Of a stretch of 64,000 nucleotides of DNA, positions 41,875 through 50,936 are shown in pieces (the stretch's first letter is position 1; the number at the start of each line of letters is the position of its first letter). This DNA comes from Thermanaerothrix sp034436175 (GTDB taxonomy: Bacteria > Chloroflexota > Anaerolineae > Anaerolineales > Anaerolineaceae). The position numbers and the translations under genes were made by a program. The notes under the pieces were generated by a model, which saw nothing but the letters and a program-made list of their open reading frames with translations, had not been told where the DNA came from and made no database searches. The stretch lies in contig CAYRUO010000002.1 in assembly GCA_964427505.1 (NCBI GenBank), positions 186,001 to 250,000 on the forward strand, in the 5' to 3' direction.

Positions 41875-42550
41875 ACACGCTCACCTTTATCCGTTTGAAA
41901 ATCGAGTCCTTAAAGTCTTTCCACCCCAGTCCGATGATCACTTTGCCACACCCTTGTTAGTTCTCCATGGTTGGACCGGGGATGAGCATTCCATGGATAT
42001 TTTCATCCGCCGCCTACCTGCCACTCGCTGGATATTAGCACCCCGCGCTCCCTTCCCAGCAGAACCGGGAGGATACGCCTGGGTTCCACCCACTCCCGAA
42101 AGACCCGCCCCCTGGGAAATATTCGTCCAATCCGCCTTGAAATTAAAAAATGACCTGGAAAACTGGCTGGCGCACTTATCTCTTTCCAAAGTACCAATAG
42201 ACATTATGGGCTTCAGTCAGGGGGCAGCAATGGCCCTTACATTCACCATTTTGTTCCCTGAGCATGTCAATCGGTTGATCATTCTTTCCGGCTTCCTACC
42301 TCGAGGCGGGACAAAAGCTCTCCGCCCGGGCTCGCTCTCCGGAAAGCCTGTTTTTATCGCGCATGGCTATGAGGATGACATCGTCCCTTTCGAGCGAGTC
42401 CGAGAGTATCTGGAATGGCTCGAAATCGCCGGGGCAAATATCCAGGCTTGCCTAGACCATGTTGGGCACCGTGTCAGCGCCAACTGCCTACAAGCCATGC
42501 GCGAGTTCTTAGATACCAACACTCCTAAAATTACAAGCGATAATGGCTAA
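41861..42550 (+). CDS. Carboxylesterase / phospholipase (alpha/beta hydrolase)
   Basis: 229 residues. Alpha/beta hydrolase of the short carboxylesterase group: oxyanion strand LLVLHGWTGDEHSM, nucleophile Ser in GFSQGAAMAL near 120, Asp in FIAHGYEDDIVPF and His in CLDHVGHRVS. All three catalytic residues are present. Its start lies inside the end of the small membrane protein gene, so translation is probably coupled. Its stop overlaps the convergent SH3 protein gene at 42547-42550. Confidence 0.92.
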   Translation: MVALEHAHLYPFENRVLKVFPPQSDDHFATPLLVLHGWTGDEHSMDIFIRRLPATRWILAPRAPFPAEPGGYAWVPPTPERPAPWEIFVQSALKLKNDLENWLAHLSLSKVPIDIMGFSQGAAMALTFTILFPEHVNRLIILSGFLPRGGTKALRPGSLSGKPVFIAHGYEDDIVPFERVREYLEWLEIAGANIQACLDHVGHRVSANCLQAMREFLDTNTPKITSDNG

Positions 42551-43170
42551 CGCCCCTGTAAAAAGGCGAAAATTCCCAGCAGAATCCCCACCGAGAGTAA
42601 AATCACAATGACCAAACCCGCCGGAACCCCTACAGAGCTACCCGAAGCGCTAGCATCCGTGAAGGTTGGAACTACCAATGAGGGAGCCGGGGTAAACGTT
42701 GGCAGACGGGTAGGTTGGGGGGTAAATACAAACTGGGCCGCCAGAGTAGGATCAATGGTCGGTGTAGTCTGCGGGGTAACTGTGGGAGGCGGTTCAACCA
42801 CCGGCAATTCAAATCCCGGTGTCACATCCACCCGCGGGGCATAGACCCACCCCACACCTCCCGGAACCCCTGGATATTCGATCATGATCCATTCCCCGCC
42901 CGGCGAGCGTCCTTTGGCGGGCACCTTTTGCCCCAATAATAGGACCCCGATCCGAGGGTAAACGCCTCCTGGGCCTGAACGCACATTGACAAAATCTTCA
43001 CCTAAACCGGGTTTGACCGTAACCATGGGGCCGCTCGGCGTACTGGTCACGGTCGGAATATCCACCGTAGGAATTTGCGCCCGCACGCTCAAACCGGAAA
43101 AAGCGGGTTGAAAAAACATCATTCCTGCAACAATCAGGGTTATCAGCGCCCAAAAATGTTTTACTCTCAT
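42547..43170 (-). CDS. Exported SH3-domain protein with C-terminal membrane helix
   Basis: 207 residues. Signal peptide (about 1-31, cut near VRAQI), a bacterial SH3 domain (about 55-115: VNVRSGPGGVYPRIGVLLLGQKVPAKGRS and WIMIEYPG), a Pro/Thr-rich linker and a C-terminal membrane helix (about 182-203). Such proteins bind cell-wall or surface ligands. It stands alone and is divergent from the zinc-ribbon gene. Confidence 0.82.
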   Translation of the reverse strand: MRVKHFWALITLIVAGMMFFQPAFSGLSVRAQIPTVDIPTVTSTPSGPMVTVKPGLGEDFVNVRSGPGGVYPRIGVLLLGQKVPAKGRSPGGEWIMIEYPGVPGGVGWVYAPRVDVTPGFELPVVEPPPTVTPQTTPTIDPTLAAQFVFTPQPTRLPTFTPAPSLVVPTFTDASASGSSVGVPAGLVIVILLSVGILLGIFAFLQGR

Positions 43171-43229
43171 GTAATTCCTCTTCTAACCTTACTCCAATTA
43201 ATCTGTGTCCGATTATAATCAATTCGATT

Positions 43230-43748
43230 ATGGAACAGCGGGTTTACTACGGAGAAATTACCCCTCAAGACATCGCCGAAGCCTTGAGAATACGCTTTGA
43301 TCGGGGTGGTTTTCGCGTTCTTCAGATTGGCGATGGGCCCAAAATCGCATTACAAATCACCACTCGTGAAGGTCTGCAATCGGGAGGCCGGACGGCTATC
43401 GGTGTTACCCTTGAAAGCATCACCAAGGGAGTGATCGTTCAGGTGGGCAAACAGGCCTTATGGGATGTGGCGGCAAGTTTGGGAGTTACAGTGCTCAGCC
43501 TACTACGCAATCCCTGGCGATTGCTAGAACGTATAGATGATCTGGCGCAAGATATCGAATCTCTGCAATTAACACAAGAAATCTGGGAAACCATTGAAGC
43601 CATTGCCCGACTTCACCATGCCAGTGAGCAGATAAGCCAAGCCCTCAGTCGTCTCACATGCGAATACTGTCGAACGCCTAATCCACCTGATAACACCCAC
43701 TGCGTAGCCTGTGGCGCTCCCCTGCCGGCGACCTTCTCACCCACATGA
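43230..43748 (+). CDS. Hypothetical protein with C-terminal zinc ribbon
   Basis: 172 residues. The N-terminal 120 residues are alpha/beta and of no family I know. Residues about 145-163 form a zinc ribbon with CEYCRTPNPPDNTHCVACG. A TATAAT box (43214-43219) ends only 10 bases before the ATG, so the message may have almost no leader. It is divergent from the SH3 gene and convergent with zwf; the 84 bases before zwf show no clear terminator. Confidence 0.75.
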   Translation: MEQRVYYGEITPQDIAEALRIRFDRGGFRVLQIGDGPKIALQITTREGLQSGGRTAIGVTLESITKGVIVQVGKQALWDVAASLGVTVLSLLRNPWRLLERIDDLAQDIESLQLTQEIWETIEAIARLHHASEQISQALSRLTCEYCRTPNPPDNTHCVACGAPLPATFSPT

Positions 43749-43832
43749 CTCATATTGTGGGGCTGGCTATCCTCTCCCCCAAGCAACCGTATGCCTTTAA
43801 CATGAAGCAGGTTTGAGTAGCGCAATCTGGGT

Positions 43833-45332
43833 CTAGACCAAATTACGCCACACCCGACCATCTTGACGGATAAAATCATCCGCCCCCGGCGGTCCCCATG
43901 TTCCCGACTCATAAACGGGGAGATTGCGCACCGGGTATTCTTGCCATGCCTTTAGTATCTCGGAAGTAAACGCCCATTGCGCCAGCACCTCATCGGAACG
44001 GGTGAACAATGTCGCATCCCCTAAGAGGGCATCTAAAAGCAATCGCTCGTAGGCTTCCGGGGGTTGCACTCCAAATGTCTCTTGATAACTGAATTCCAAT
44101 TTAACCGGCGTGATTTGGTTGACCGGCCCCGGCGCCTTTGCACCGAACTCCAGTGCAATGCCCTCGTTAGGTTGAAGGCGCAGCACCAGCGCATTTGGGG
44201 CTTCGCCGGCAACGTTATGCCAGTTAAACAGCGAAAGTGGCATTTGGCGGAATTGAATCACAATCTCTGTGCACCGCACCGGAAGGCGTTTACCCGAACG
44301 AAGGTAAAACGGCACACCTGCCCATCGCCAGTTATCTACGAAAAGGCGTACCGCTAAGTACGTTTCCGTGATCGAATTCGCGGGCACCCCCGGCTCATCT
44401 TTGTAGCCCGGCACACGCTGACCCTCAATAAACCCAGAGACATACTGTGCCCGAAATGTATTCGCCAACGCCTCTTTGCCACGTAAAGGGCGCAAGGCTT
44501 TCAGCACCTTAACTTTTTCATCCCGCACCGCGTCGGCATTGAATGCCCATGGGGCTTCCATGGCGGTCAAGGTCAATAACTGCAATAAATGATTTTGAAA
44601 CATATCACGGATCACACCAGCCCGGTCATAGTAGCCGGCACGGGTGCCAATACCATCTGTTTCAGCAACAGTGATTTGGACATGATCCACATACTTGTGA
44701 TTCCATAGCGGCTCAAAAATGGCATTGGCAAAGCGCAACACCAGAATATTTTGGACTGTTTCTTTTCCCAAATAATGGTCAATTCGATAAACCTGTTTCT
44801 CGGAGAAAACGTTATGTACCTCGGCTTCCAGTGCCTGCGCCGACTCGAGATCATTGCCATAAGGCTTTTCAATGACAATTCGTGTCCAACCATTACCCCG
44901 TTTGTTCAAGCGTGCTTCACCAATGCGCCGGACAATCGTCACATATTCTTCAGGAGGCGTAGCCAAGTAATATAAAACATGATCTATTCGCAACGATTTA
45001 AGAAGCGATGCCAAACGTTGATATCCTTCGAGATCTTCGAACGTCGAGCGAATATAATAAGCATTTGCCAATAAACGCTCTAATGCCGGTTGGCTAATCG
45101 GTTGGGTGCGCGCATGAGAGACAACCGCCTCCCGCAGTGTTTCGCGCAAAAATTCATCCGACCAATCCCGGCGGGCAAAACCAAGGATATATAACGGTTG
45201 AGGCAAACGGCCGCTTAAAGCCAGTTCATAAAGCGCCGGGATTAACTTCCGTCGGGTTAGGTCACCGGTCACGCCGAAAACGACAAAAGCAATGGCTCCG
45301 CTGGCAGGCTCTTCATTGCGCGCAGGTGTCAT
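43833..45332 (-). CDS. zwf: Glucose-6-phosphate 1-dehydrogenase
   Basis: 499 residues from ATG 45332, with GGAGGTAATC directly upstream. First step of the oxidative pentose phosphate pathway, giving NADPH. Seen: nucleotide-binding FGVTGDLTRRKLIPALYELA at the N-terminus, IEKPYGNDLESA, active-site RIDHYLGKETVQNIL and RSGKRLPVR. No gnd or pgl is in the window. Its start is divergent from the P1 peptidase gene, about 100 bases away. Confidence 0.97.
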   Translation of the reverse strand: MTPARNEEPASGAIAFVVFGVTGDLTRRKLIPALYELALSGRLPQPLYILGFARRDWSDEFLRETLREAVVSHARTQPISQPALERLLANAYYIRSTFEDLEGYQRLASLLKSLRIDHVLYYLATPPEEYVTIVRRIGEARLNKRGNGWTRIVIEKPYGNDLESAQALEAEVHNVFSEKQVYRIDHYLGKETVQNILVLRFANAIFEPLWNHKYVDHVQITVAETDGIGTRAGYYDRAGVIRDMFQNHLLQLLTLTAMEAPWAFNADAVRDEKVKVLKALRPLRGKEALANTFRAQYVSGFIEGQRVPGYKDEPGVPANSITETYLAVRLFVDNWRWAGVPFYLRSGKRLPVRCTEIVIQFRQMPLSLFNWHNVAGEAPNALVLRLQPNEGIALEFGAKAPGPVNQITPVKLEFSYQETFGVQPPEAYERLLLDALLGDATLFTRSDEVLAQWAFTSEILKAWQEYPVRNLPVYESGTWGPPGADDFIRQDGRVWRNLV

Positions 45333-45380
45333 GATTACCTCCAAAACATTACGTGTCTCATCCGCAGAAAATCATCGGGC

Positions 45381-45389
45381 TGTTATAAT
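45381..45389 (+). promoter_or_regulatory. Extended -10 promoter for the P1 peptidase operon
   Basis: TGTTATAAT, an exact extended -10 (TGN-TATAAT), 43 bases before the peptidase ATG. A second TATAAT is at 45401-45406. No -35 box is evident for either. Confidence 0.5.
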
Positions 45390-45432
45390 GAAATTAACTA
45401 TATAATCCCAAATTATAGTGCAAAGATTGACA

Positions 45433-46440
45433 ATGTCGAGCCACATTCACCACTCTATTACCGATGTACCCGGAATCCTAGTAGGTCACGCTCATGACGA
45501 AGAAGCATTGACCGGATGCACCGTCATTCTCTGCCCCAAAGGGGCAACCGCAGGAGTTGACCAACGCGGTGGCGCGCCGGGCACGCGCGAAACAGATTTA
45601 CTCCGTCCAGTGCATTTGGTAGAAAAAGTACATGCTATTGTGCTGGCGGGAGGTTCAGCATTTGGCTTAGACGCCGCCGGCGGCGTGATGCGCTACCTGG
45701 AAGAACGCCAAATCGGTTTTGATGTTGGTGTTACCCGCGTCCCTATCGTTCCCGCAGCCATCCTCTTTGATTTGGATGTGGGCAACCCCAAAGTCCGCCC
45801 GGATGTGGCCATGGGATACCAAGCCTGCCTGAATGCTACAACCCCGAATACAGCCCAAGGGAACGTAGGGGCTGGTATGGGTGCTACAGTTGGAAAAATT
45901 TTGGGCATACAGCAAGCCATGAAATCAGGCTTAGGCACCGCTAGCATCGAAATAGGCAATAGAGTTATCGTTGGTGCTATCGTAGCGGTTAACGCTTTAG
46001 GTGATGTAATTGATCCCACCAACGGTCAAATTCTTGCCGGCGCCCGCCCGCTTTATTTAGGCCCTAAGCGTATTGGGGAAACCGAAAAGTTTGCCAACAC
46101 GCTGCACGTTATGCGTAGCCTGGTTGGTCGCACTGCCTTCCGATTCGCAACGCGGCAGAACACCGTTATCGGCGTTGTTGCCACCAATGCACGTTTAAAC
46201 AAAGAGCAGATTACCCGGGTGGCTCAAATGGCTCAGGATGGCTTAGCTCAAACCATCCGGCCAGCTCATACTATGCTGGATGGGGATACGATTTTTGCCC
46301 TTGCCACCGGGGAGCGCAATGCCGATGTTAATATTGTGGGTGCCTTTGCCGCCCAAGTTGTGGCAGAAGCCATCTTAAACGCGGTGCGATATGCCGTGCC
46401 AGCTGCGGGATTACCCTCCGCATCATCCCTTCTAGCGTAA
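45433..46440 (+). CDS. P1 family peptidase (DmpA/NylC type)
   Basis: 335 residues (ATG 45433; GTG 45418 also in frame). N-terminal nucleophile hydrolase that cuts itself into two chains. The expected cut lies between Asn243 and Thr244 in RQNTVIGVVATNA (46159-46164), freeing the catalytic Thr, as in NylC. Other marks: DVPGILVGHA at the start, GGAPGTRETDLL, LAGGSAFGLDAAGGVMRYLEE, and the late DGDTIFALATGE. Members are aminopeptidases or oligoamide hydrolases; the substrate is unknown. First gene of a three-gene plus-strand run. Confidence 0.92.
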   Translation: MSSHIHHSITDVPGILVGHAHDEEALTGCTVILCPKGATAGVDQRGGAPGTRETDLLRPVHLVEKVHAIVLAGGSAFGLDAAGGVMRYLEERQIGFDVGVTRVPIVPAAILFDLDVGNPKVRPDVAMGYQACLNATTPNTAQGNVGAGMGATVGKILGIQQAMKSGLGTASIEIGNRVIVGAIVAVNALGDVIDPTNGQILAGARPLYLGPKRIGETEKFANTLHVMRSLVGRTAFRFATRQNTVIGVVATNARLNKEQITRVAQMAQDGLAQTIRPAHTMLDGDTIFALATGERNADVNIVGAFAAQVVAEAILNAVRYAVPAAGLPSASSLLA

Positions 46441-46451
46441 GAGAGCGTCTT

Positions 46452-47099
46452 ATGGAGATTTATCAGCCCCACCCTGAACTTCATCCGCTAATTGCTCAGC
46501 GCCGTTCATCACGACTGATGGACTCACAGCGTCCAATCGAACCCTGGAAGGTTCAATTACTGCTGGAAGCCGCGCGTTCTGCTCCCTCCAGCAATAATTT
46601 GCAGCCATGGCGCTATCTTATCTTCGACGAGCGAAATTCAGAAGCGCTCAATAAGGCACGCGAATGCTTGACCCCAGGAAACCAGAAATGGGCTAACCGC
46701 GCCCCGTTATTAATCCTCGCAGTTGCCGAGGAAATTCGCCCTGATGGCCGCCCAAACCCTAAAGCATTCCACGATTTGGGCATGGCGAACGAAAATCTTA
46801 TCCTACAGGCCATTGCACTGGGCTTAAATATTCGCCCTATGGGGGGATTTGATGCTGAAAAAGCACGCAGTTATTTCAACATACCACGGGGTTACACCCC
46901 TGTGGTTATGTTGGCCGTGGGGTATCCCGCCGAAGATACAGATGGATTCCCTGCGGATATCCTGGAAAAGGAACTTTCCCCCCGCCTGCGTCTGCCGCTT
47001 TCTTCTATCGCATTCCTCGCCACATGGGATACCCCGTATCCCGCCTCAGAATTTACCGCCACAACGCATCCTATTCCCCCTGCCTCTCCATCCAATTGA
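46452..47099 (+). CDS. Nitroreductase family protein
   Basis: 215 residues. FMN-dependent NAD(P)H oxidoreductase fold: RRSSRLMDSQRPIEPW at the start, AARSAPSSNNLQPWRYLIF (flavin binding), DLGMANENLILQAIALGL and the late VVMLAVGYPAE. It lies 11 bases after the P1 peptidase gene. The substrate is unknown. Confidence 0.93.
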   Translation: MEIYQPHPELHPLIAQRRSSRLMDSQRPIEPWKVQLLLEAARSAPSSNNLQPWRYLIFDERNSEALNKARECLTPGNQKWANRAPLLILAVAEEIRPDGRPNPKAFHDLGMANENLILQAIALGLNIRPMGGFDAEKARSYFNIPRGYTPVVMLAVGYPAEDTDGFPADILEKELSPRLRLPLSSIAFLATWDTPYPASEFTATTHPIPPASPSN

Positions 47100-47111
47100 A
47101 GGGCTAACCGT

Positions 47112-47966
47112 ATGGCAATTTTCACCACGCTCATTTCTCCGCAGGATGTGCTATCCAACCTACACCGCCAAGATTGGGTTATTGTAGACTGTCGCTTTGA
47201 CCTGATGCAACCCGAATGGGGATTTCTCTCTTATCAAGAAGGTCACATCCCTAAGGCGGTATATGCCGATTTGGATCGTGACCTCTCAGGCCCTCGCACT
47301 CCCCTGACCGGACGACATCCTTTGCCAGACCCAGAAGTATTTTGCCAACGACTGAGCCGGTGGGGCATTGACCATACCAAACAAGTGGTGGTTTATGATA
47401 CGGTTGGAGGGGCTTTTGCCGCTCGACTGTGGTGGATGCTACGGCTCTTTAACCACAAAGCGGTAGCCGTGCTAAATGGTGGCTTCGATCATTGGGTGCG
47501 TCAAGGGTATCCGATTGAAAAGGATATTCACACACCCCCACCCACCATATTTCATGCGCAACCCAACTGGGATTTGATGGTGACCACCTTCGAGATTGAA
47601 CAACATCTCAGGCGCCCTCGCTTCCTTCTTATTGATGCGCGAGCCCCCGAACGTTATCGCGGCGAAACCGAACCCATTGATCCGGTTGCCGGTCATATCC
47701 CCGGTGCTGTTAATCGCTTCCACCAGAACAACCTGAATCCAGATGGTACCTTCAAATCTCCGATGGCATTGCGAGAAGAATTCACTGCACTGCTTGGCAG
47801 TATACCCCCTGAGCAGGTAGTAGTTTACTGCGGTTCTGGGGTAACCTCATGCCACCACATATTGGCAATGGAAATTGCGGGTCTGCCTGGGGCTCGATTG
47901 TACGTTGGTTCGTGGAGCGAATGGATTCGTGATCCCAACTATCCCGTTGCCACCGGAACTGAATAA
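47112..47966 (+). CDS. Sulfurtransferase (two rhodanese domains)
   Basis: 284 residues, tandem rhodanese domains. The first is inactive (VVYDTVGGAFAARLWW where the Cys would be). The second has the active loop VVYCGSGVTSCHH near 240, and the C-G-S-G-V-T sequence fits 3-mercaptopyruvate sulfurtransferases better than thiosulfate ones (CRKGVT). It ends inside an 18-bp bidirectional hairpin whose stem contains its stop codon. Confidence 0.93.
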   Translation: MAIFTTLISPQDVLSNLHRQDWVIVDCRFDLMQPEWGFLSYQEGHIPKAVYADLDRDLSGPRTPLTGRHPLPDPEVFCQRLSRWGIDHTKQVVVYDTVGGAFAARLWWMLRLFNHKAVAVLNGGFDHWVRQGYPIEKDIHTPPPTIFHAQPNWDLMVTTFEIEQHLRRPRFLLIDARAPERYRGETEPIDPVAGHIPGAVNRFHQNNLNPDGTFKSPMALREEFTALLGSIPPEQVVVYCGSGVTSCHHILAMEIAGLPGARLYVGSWSEWIRDPNYPVATGTE

Positions 47967-47998
47967 GCCCCGGTTATCTTCCGGGGCTTATTCAGTTC
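47956..47998. terminator. Bidirectional terminator between sulfurtransferase and korB
   Basis: Perfect inverted repeat: arms 47956-47973 and 47981-47998 (18 bp, core AATAAGCCCCGG), loop TTATCTT. The TAA stop of the plus-strand gene lies in the left arm. The arms end in T-rich sequence on both strands, and the gene ends converge here. Confidence 0.85.
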
Positions 47999-48013
47999 TC
48001 GGAGCAAAACCGA

Positions 48014-49066
48014 TCACACGCCGAAAACGCGATTCAATTGTTCCAGAGTGTCCTGCGGCGGGCGTAAGCGGTCTTGGCTAAGGCGGTTTAACGGCTCTTC
48101 CGGTAGATTGTAGGCATCAAACATCGTCGGTGCATCCGGATTCACATAGATAATCCCGGTGATCAGCCAATTATTCTGTTTCGCCTCTTCTAGAACCCGC
48201 AGGGCTGCAAAGAGATCGGTTGGATCATAATCGTGATCCAATTTCTTTAACATAATGGTCGAGCCGTCATGGAGTTGCACTTCGCGAACCGTCCCGGGCT
48301 CAAAATCCTCGATATAAATCTCTTCTCGCGGGGGCACAAAGGTAATATCGTGCAATGGCATTTCATGGTCTTTACCCCACGCATAAGAGTGAAGTGAATT
48401 TTCCTGATTGTGGAAAGTCACACAGGGGCTGATGATATCAATAACGGCAATACCGCGATGGCTAAATGCCGCCTTGAGGATCTCTTTGACCTGCTTGGGG
48501 TCACCTGCAAAAGAACGCGCGACAAAGGTCGCATTGGCAACCAGCGCTTCGAGGCAAATATCTACCGGCATATAAGGGTTAGTACCCTGGCGTTTGAGCG
48601 TTAACCCCTTCTCAGCAGTGGCGGAAAACTGTCCTTTGGTCAACCCGTAAACACCGTTATTTTCGACAATGTAAACCATGGGGAGATTGCGGCGCACCAG
48701 GTGTTTGAATTGCCCCATGCCAATGCTGGCAGTATCACCATCGCCGCTTACCCCAATTCCCTTCAATGAGGTATCGGCAAAAAGCGCCCCTAGTGCCAAA
48801 GAAGGCATCCGCCCATGCAAACCGTTAAAACCAAAAGATCGGTTCAGAAAGTAGGTGGGGCTTTTACTTGAACAACCGATACCACTAAACTTTACGACCT
48901 TTTCCGGTACAACGTCCAGTTCAAACATGGCGCTGATAATTTGATTGGCAATGGCGTTGTGCCCACATCCTTGACATAAAGTGCTGGGCAAACCACGATA
49001 ATCCGAGCGGGTCAATCCAACTCGGTTAACCTGCACCTTTGGTGAAGATACCTCTTGAGTGATCAT
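48014..49066 (-). CDS. 2-oxoacid:ferredoxin oxidoreductase, beta subunit
   Basis: 350 residues from ATG 49066 (GGAGGG upstream, inside the end of the alpha gene). Thiamine-diphosphate-binding subunit: LCQGCGHNAIANQIISAM, FSGIGCSSKSP, GRMPSLALGA, and ThDP/Mg site GDGDTASIGMGQFKHLVRRN. It transfers electrons from a 2-oxoacid to ferredoxin, making an acyl-CoA. It fits the KorB group (2-oxoglutarate), but pyruvate or branched 2-oxoacids cannot be excluded. No ferredoxin delta subunit gene is present. Confidence 0.92.
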   Translation of the reverse strand: MITQEVSSPKVQVNRVGLTRSDYRGLPSTLCQGCGHNAIANQIISAMFELDVVPEKVVKFSGIGCSSKSPTYFLNRSFGFNGLHGRMPSLALGALFADTSLKGIGVSGDGDTASIGMGQFKHLVRRNLPMVYIVENNGVYGLTKGQFSATAEKGLTLKRQGTNPYMPVDICLEALVANATFVARSFAGDPKQVKEILKAAFSHRGIAVIDIISPCVTFHNQENSLHSYAWGKDHEMPLHDITFVPPREEIYIEDFEPGTVREVQLHDGSTIMLKKLDHDYDPTDLFAALRVLEEAKQNNWLITGIIYVNPDAPTMFDAYNLPEEPLNRLSQDRLRPPQDTLEQLNRVFGV

Positions 49067-50913
49067 TGCAATCCCTCCATCACCGCAATCTGTTCCACTA
49101 CCCAACGCGCCGTTAGGGGCAGACCGTCTACATGGGCTACCGAGCGCAACTTTGTGGCATATTCAGGATAACTCATCGCCAACAATTGGCGCATCTGTCC
49201 ATCACGATTCAGTTCGACGACATAAAGACGCGAATGGCCCCGTAGAAACTCAGTTGTCTCATCGGTAAAGGGTAAAGCGCGCAACCGCAGGAAGTCGGTA
49301 GCCACCCCTTTTGCGGCCAGCAAATCACGCGCTTCTTGAATGGCCGGCTCTGTGGACCCGTAGGCAATTATTCCGATTTCCGCATTCGGGTGGCTCTGAA
49401 TCACGGGCTTGGGCACCAGGTTACGTGCGTTTTCCATCTTTCGCGCGATCCGGTTCAGAACGCGTTCCCATACCTCAGGCTCTTCGCTGTAACGTGCAAA
49501 CTCATCGTGGCCGGTACCGCGGGCGAAATAGGCGCTACGGGGATGAGTGTTGCCCGGCAACGTGCGATAAGGGATTCCGTCTCCATCTACGTCCAAATAG
49601 CGCCCCCATTGCCCTTGATGTTCATTCAAGAAACGCTCCAAATCCTCTTCCCAGAGGACTTTCCCGCGATCCATGGGCGCATCCGGGTATTCAAAGGGCT
49701 GGCCAATGTGCATATTCATACCCAGGTCAAGATCCGAGAGCACCAATACCGGCGCCTGTAATCGTTCGGCAATATCAAAGGCTCGCCATCCCATCTCAAA
49801 ACATTCATTGACATTGCCAGGCAACAGAATCACATATTGGGTGTCACCATGCCCAAGAAAATAAGCAAAGGTCAAATCACCCTGCGCAGTGCGCGTGGGG
49901 AGACCAGTGCTCGGCCCAACCCGTTGGATATCCCAAATAACCACCGGTACCTCGGCGTAGTAGGCCAAACCCAAGTATTCTGCCATCAGACTGAAGCCAG
50001 GTCCCGAGGTTGAAGCCATTGCTCGCAACCCAGCCCAACCGGCTCCAATAGCCATCCCTGCCGCAGCCAGTTCGTCCTCAGCCTGAATAATGGCAAACGT
50101 GTGCTTGCCAGTAATCGGATCTTTGCGCAACTCAGGGGCATACTCACCTAACGCTTCGGCAAAAGATGAAGCCGGGGTAATCGGATACCAGGCAGCCAGT
50201 TGAAAACCTCCGTAAATAGCCCCTAACGCTCCCGCGGTATTCCCGTCAATTAGGATTCGTCCCTCCGGGGCAGGCATAGGTTCCACCCAATAGGGATCAC
50301 GCTTTTCCAGGTTAGCCGCCGCCCAATCCGCTGCCGCCTTGATGATGGCCCAATTCGAGTCAATGGCTTTTTGTTTACCTTTGAAGTGAACTGTCAACGC
50401 CCGTTGAACGGCCTTCAAATCAATATTCAGCATTTGCGCCACCACACCCACGTACACCATATTGGCGACGTAGTCCCGTAGATTAGCCGGTACGTCCGCT
50501 TGACGCACGATTTGCTTGACCGGCATCGGGTAAGCCACAATATCTTCACGTGGAATTGGCATCTTGATGCTGTCGTCATAAAAAAGAACCCCGCCAGGTA
50601 CGAGATAATTGAGATCTTGCAAAAAGGTGGCGGGGTTCATAGCAACGATCACATCGTCCGTCTCTATCCGTCCTAGATAGCCCTTACGGCTGAGACGGAT
50701 GGAATACCAGGTTGGCAAGCCCTGAATGTTGGAAGGGAAGATGTTCTTGCCCGAAACCGGGATCCCCATGGTAAATAGGGCGCGCAGTAAAATCCCATTC
50801 GCCGTTGCGCTTCCTGATCCATTGATCGTGGCTACGGTAATACAAAAATCATTAACGACGGTAGATCGAGTCTCTTGCTCTTTTAGGGGAGAAGAAATTT
50901 GAGGGGTCGTCAT
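49063..50913 (-). CDS. 2-oxoacid:ferredoxin oxidoreductase, fused gamma-alpha subunit
   Basis: 616 residues. The N-terminal part (about 25-190) is the gamma domain (ITVATINGSGSATANGILLRALFTMG); the alpha domain starts near 215 (GNTAGALGAIYGGFQLAAWYPITPASSFAEAL), followed by IIQAEDELAAAGMAIGAGWAGLRAMASTSGPG, and ends in the C-terminal swivel domain. The gamma-alpha fusion is typical of KorA-like enzymes. Its end overlaps korB (ATGA). It lies 23 bases after the GntR gene, in the same direction, so the regulator likely heads the operon. Confidence 0.93.
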   Translation of the reverse strand: MTTPQISSPLKEQETRSTVVNDFCITVATINGSGSATANGILLRALFTMGIPVSGKNIFPSNIQGLPTWYSIRLSRKGYLGRIETDDVIVAMNPATFLQDLNYLVPGGVLFYDDSIKMPIPREDIVAYPMPVKQIVRQADVPANLRDYVANMVYVGVVAQMLNIDLKAVQRALTVHFKGKQKAIDSNWAIIKAAADWAAANLEKRDPYWVEPMPAPEGRILIDGNTAGALGAIYGGFQLAAWYPITPASSFAEALGEYAPELRKDPITGKHTFAIIQAEDELAAAGMAIGAGWAGLRAMASTSGPGFSLMAEYLGLAYYAEVPVVIWDIQRVGPSTGLPTRTAQGDLTFAYFLGHGDTQYVILLPGNVNECFEMGWRAFDIAERLQAPVLVLSDLDLGMNMHIGQPFEYPDAPMDRGKVLWEEDLERFLNEHQGQWGRYLDVDGDGIPYRTLPGNTHPRSAYFARGTGHDEFARYSEEPEVWERVLNRIARKMENARNLVPKPVIQSHPNAEIGIIAYGSTEPAIQEARDLLAAKGVATDFLRLRALPFTDETTEFLRGHSRLYVVELNRDGQMRQLLAMSYPEYATKLRSVAHVDGLPLTARWVVEQIAVMEGLQ

Positions 50914-50936
50914 AGGTTACCTCGTCTGAAGAAACC

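Noticed and set aside
45401..45406. Second TATAAT as main promoter of the P1 peptidase gene
   Set aside because: No -35 box at any usable spacing; the extended -10 at 45381 is better.
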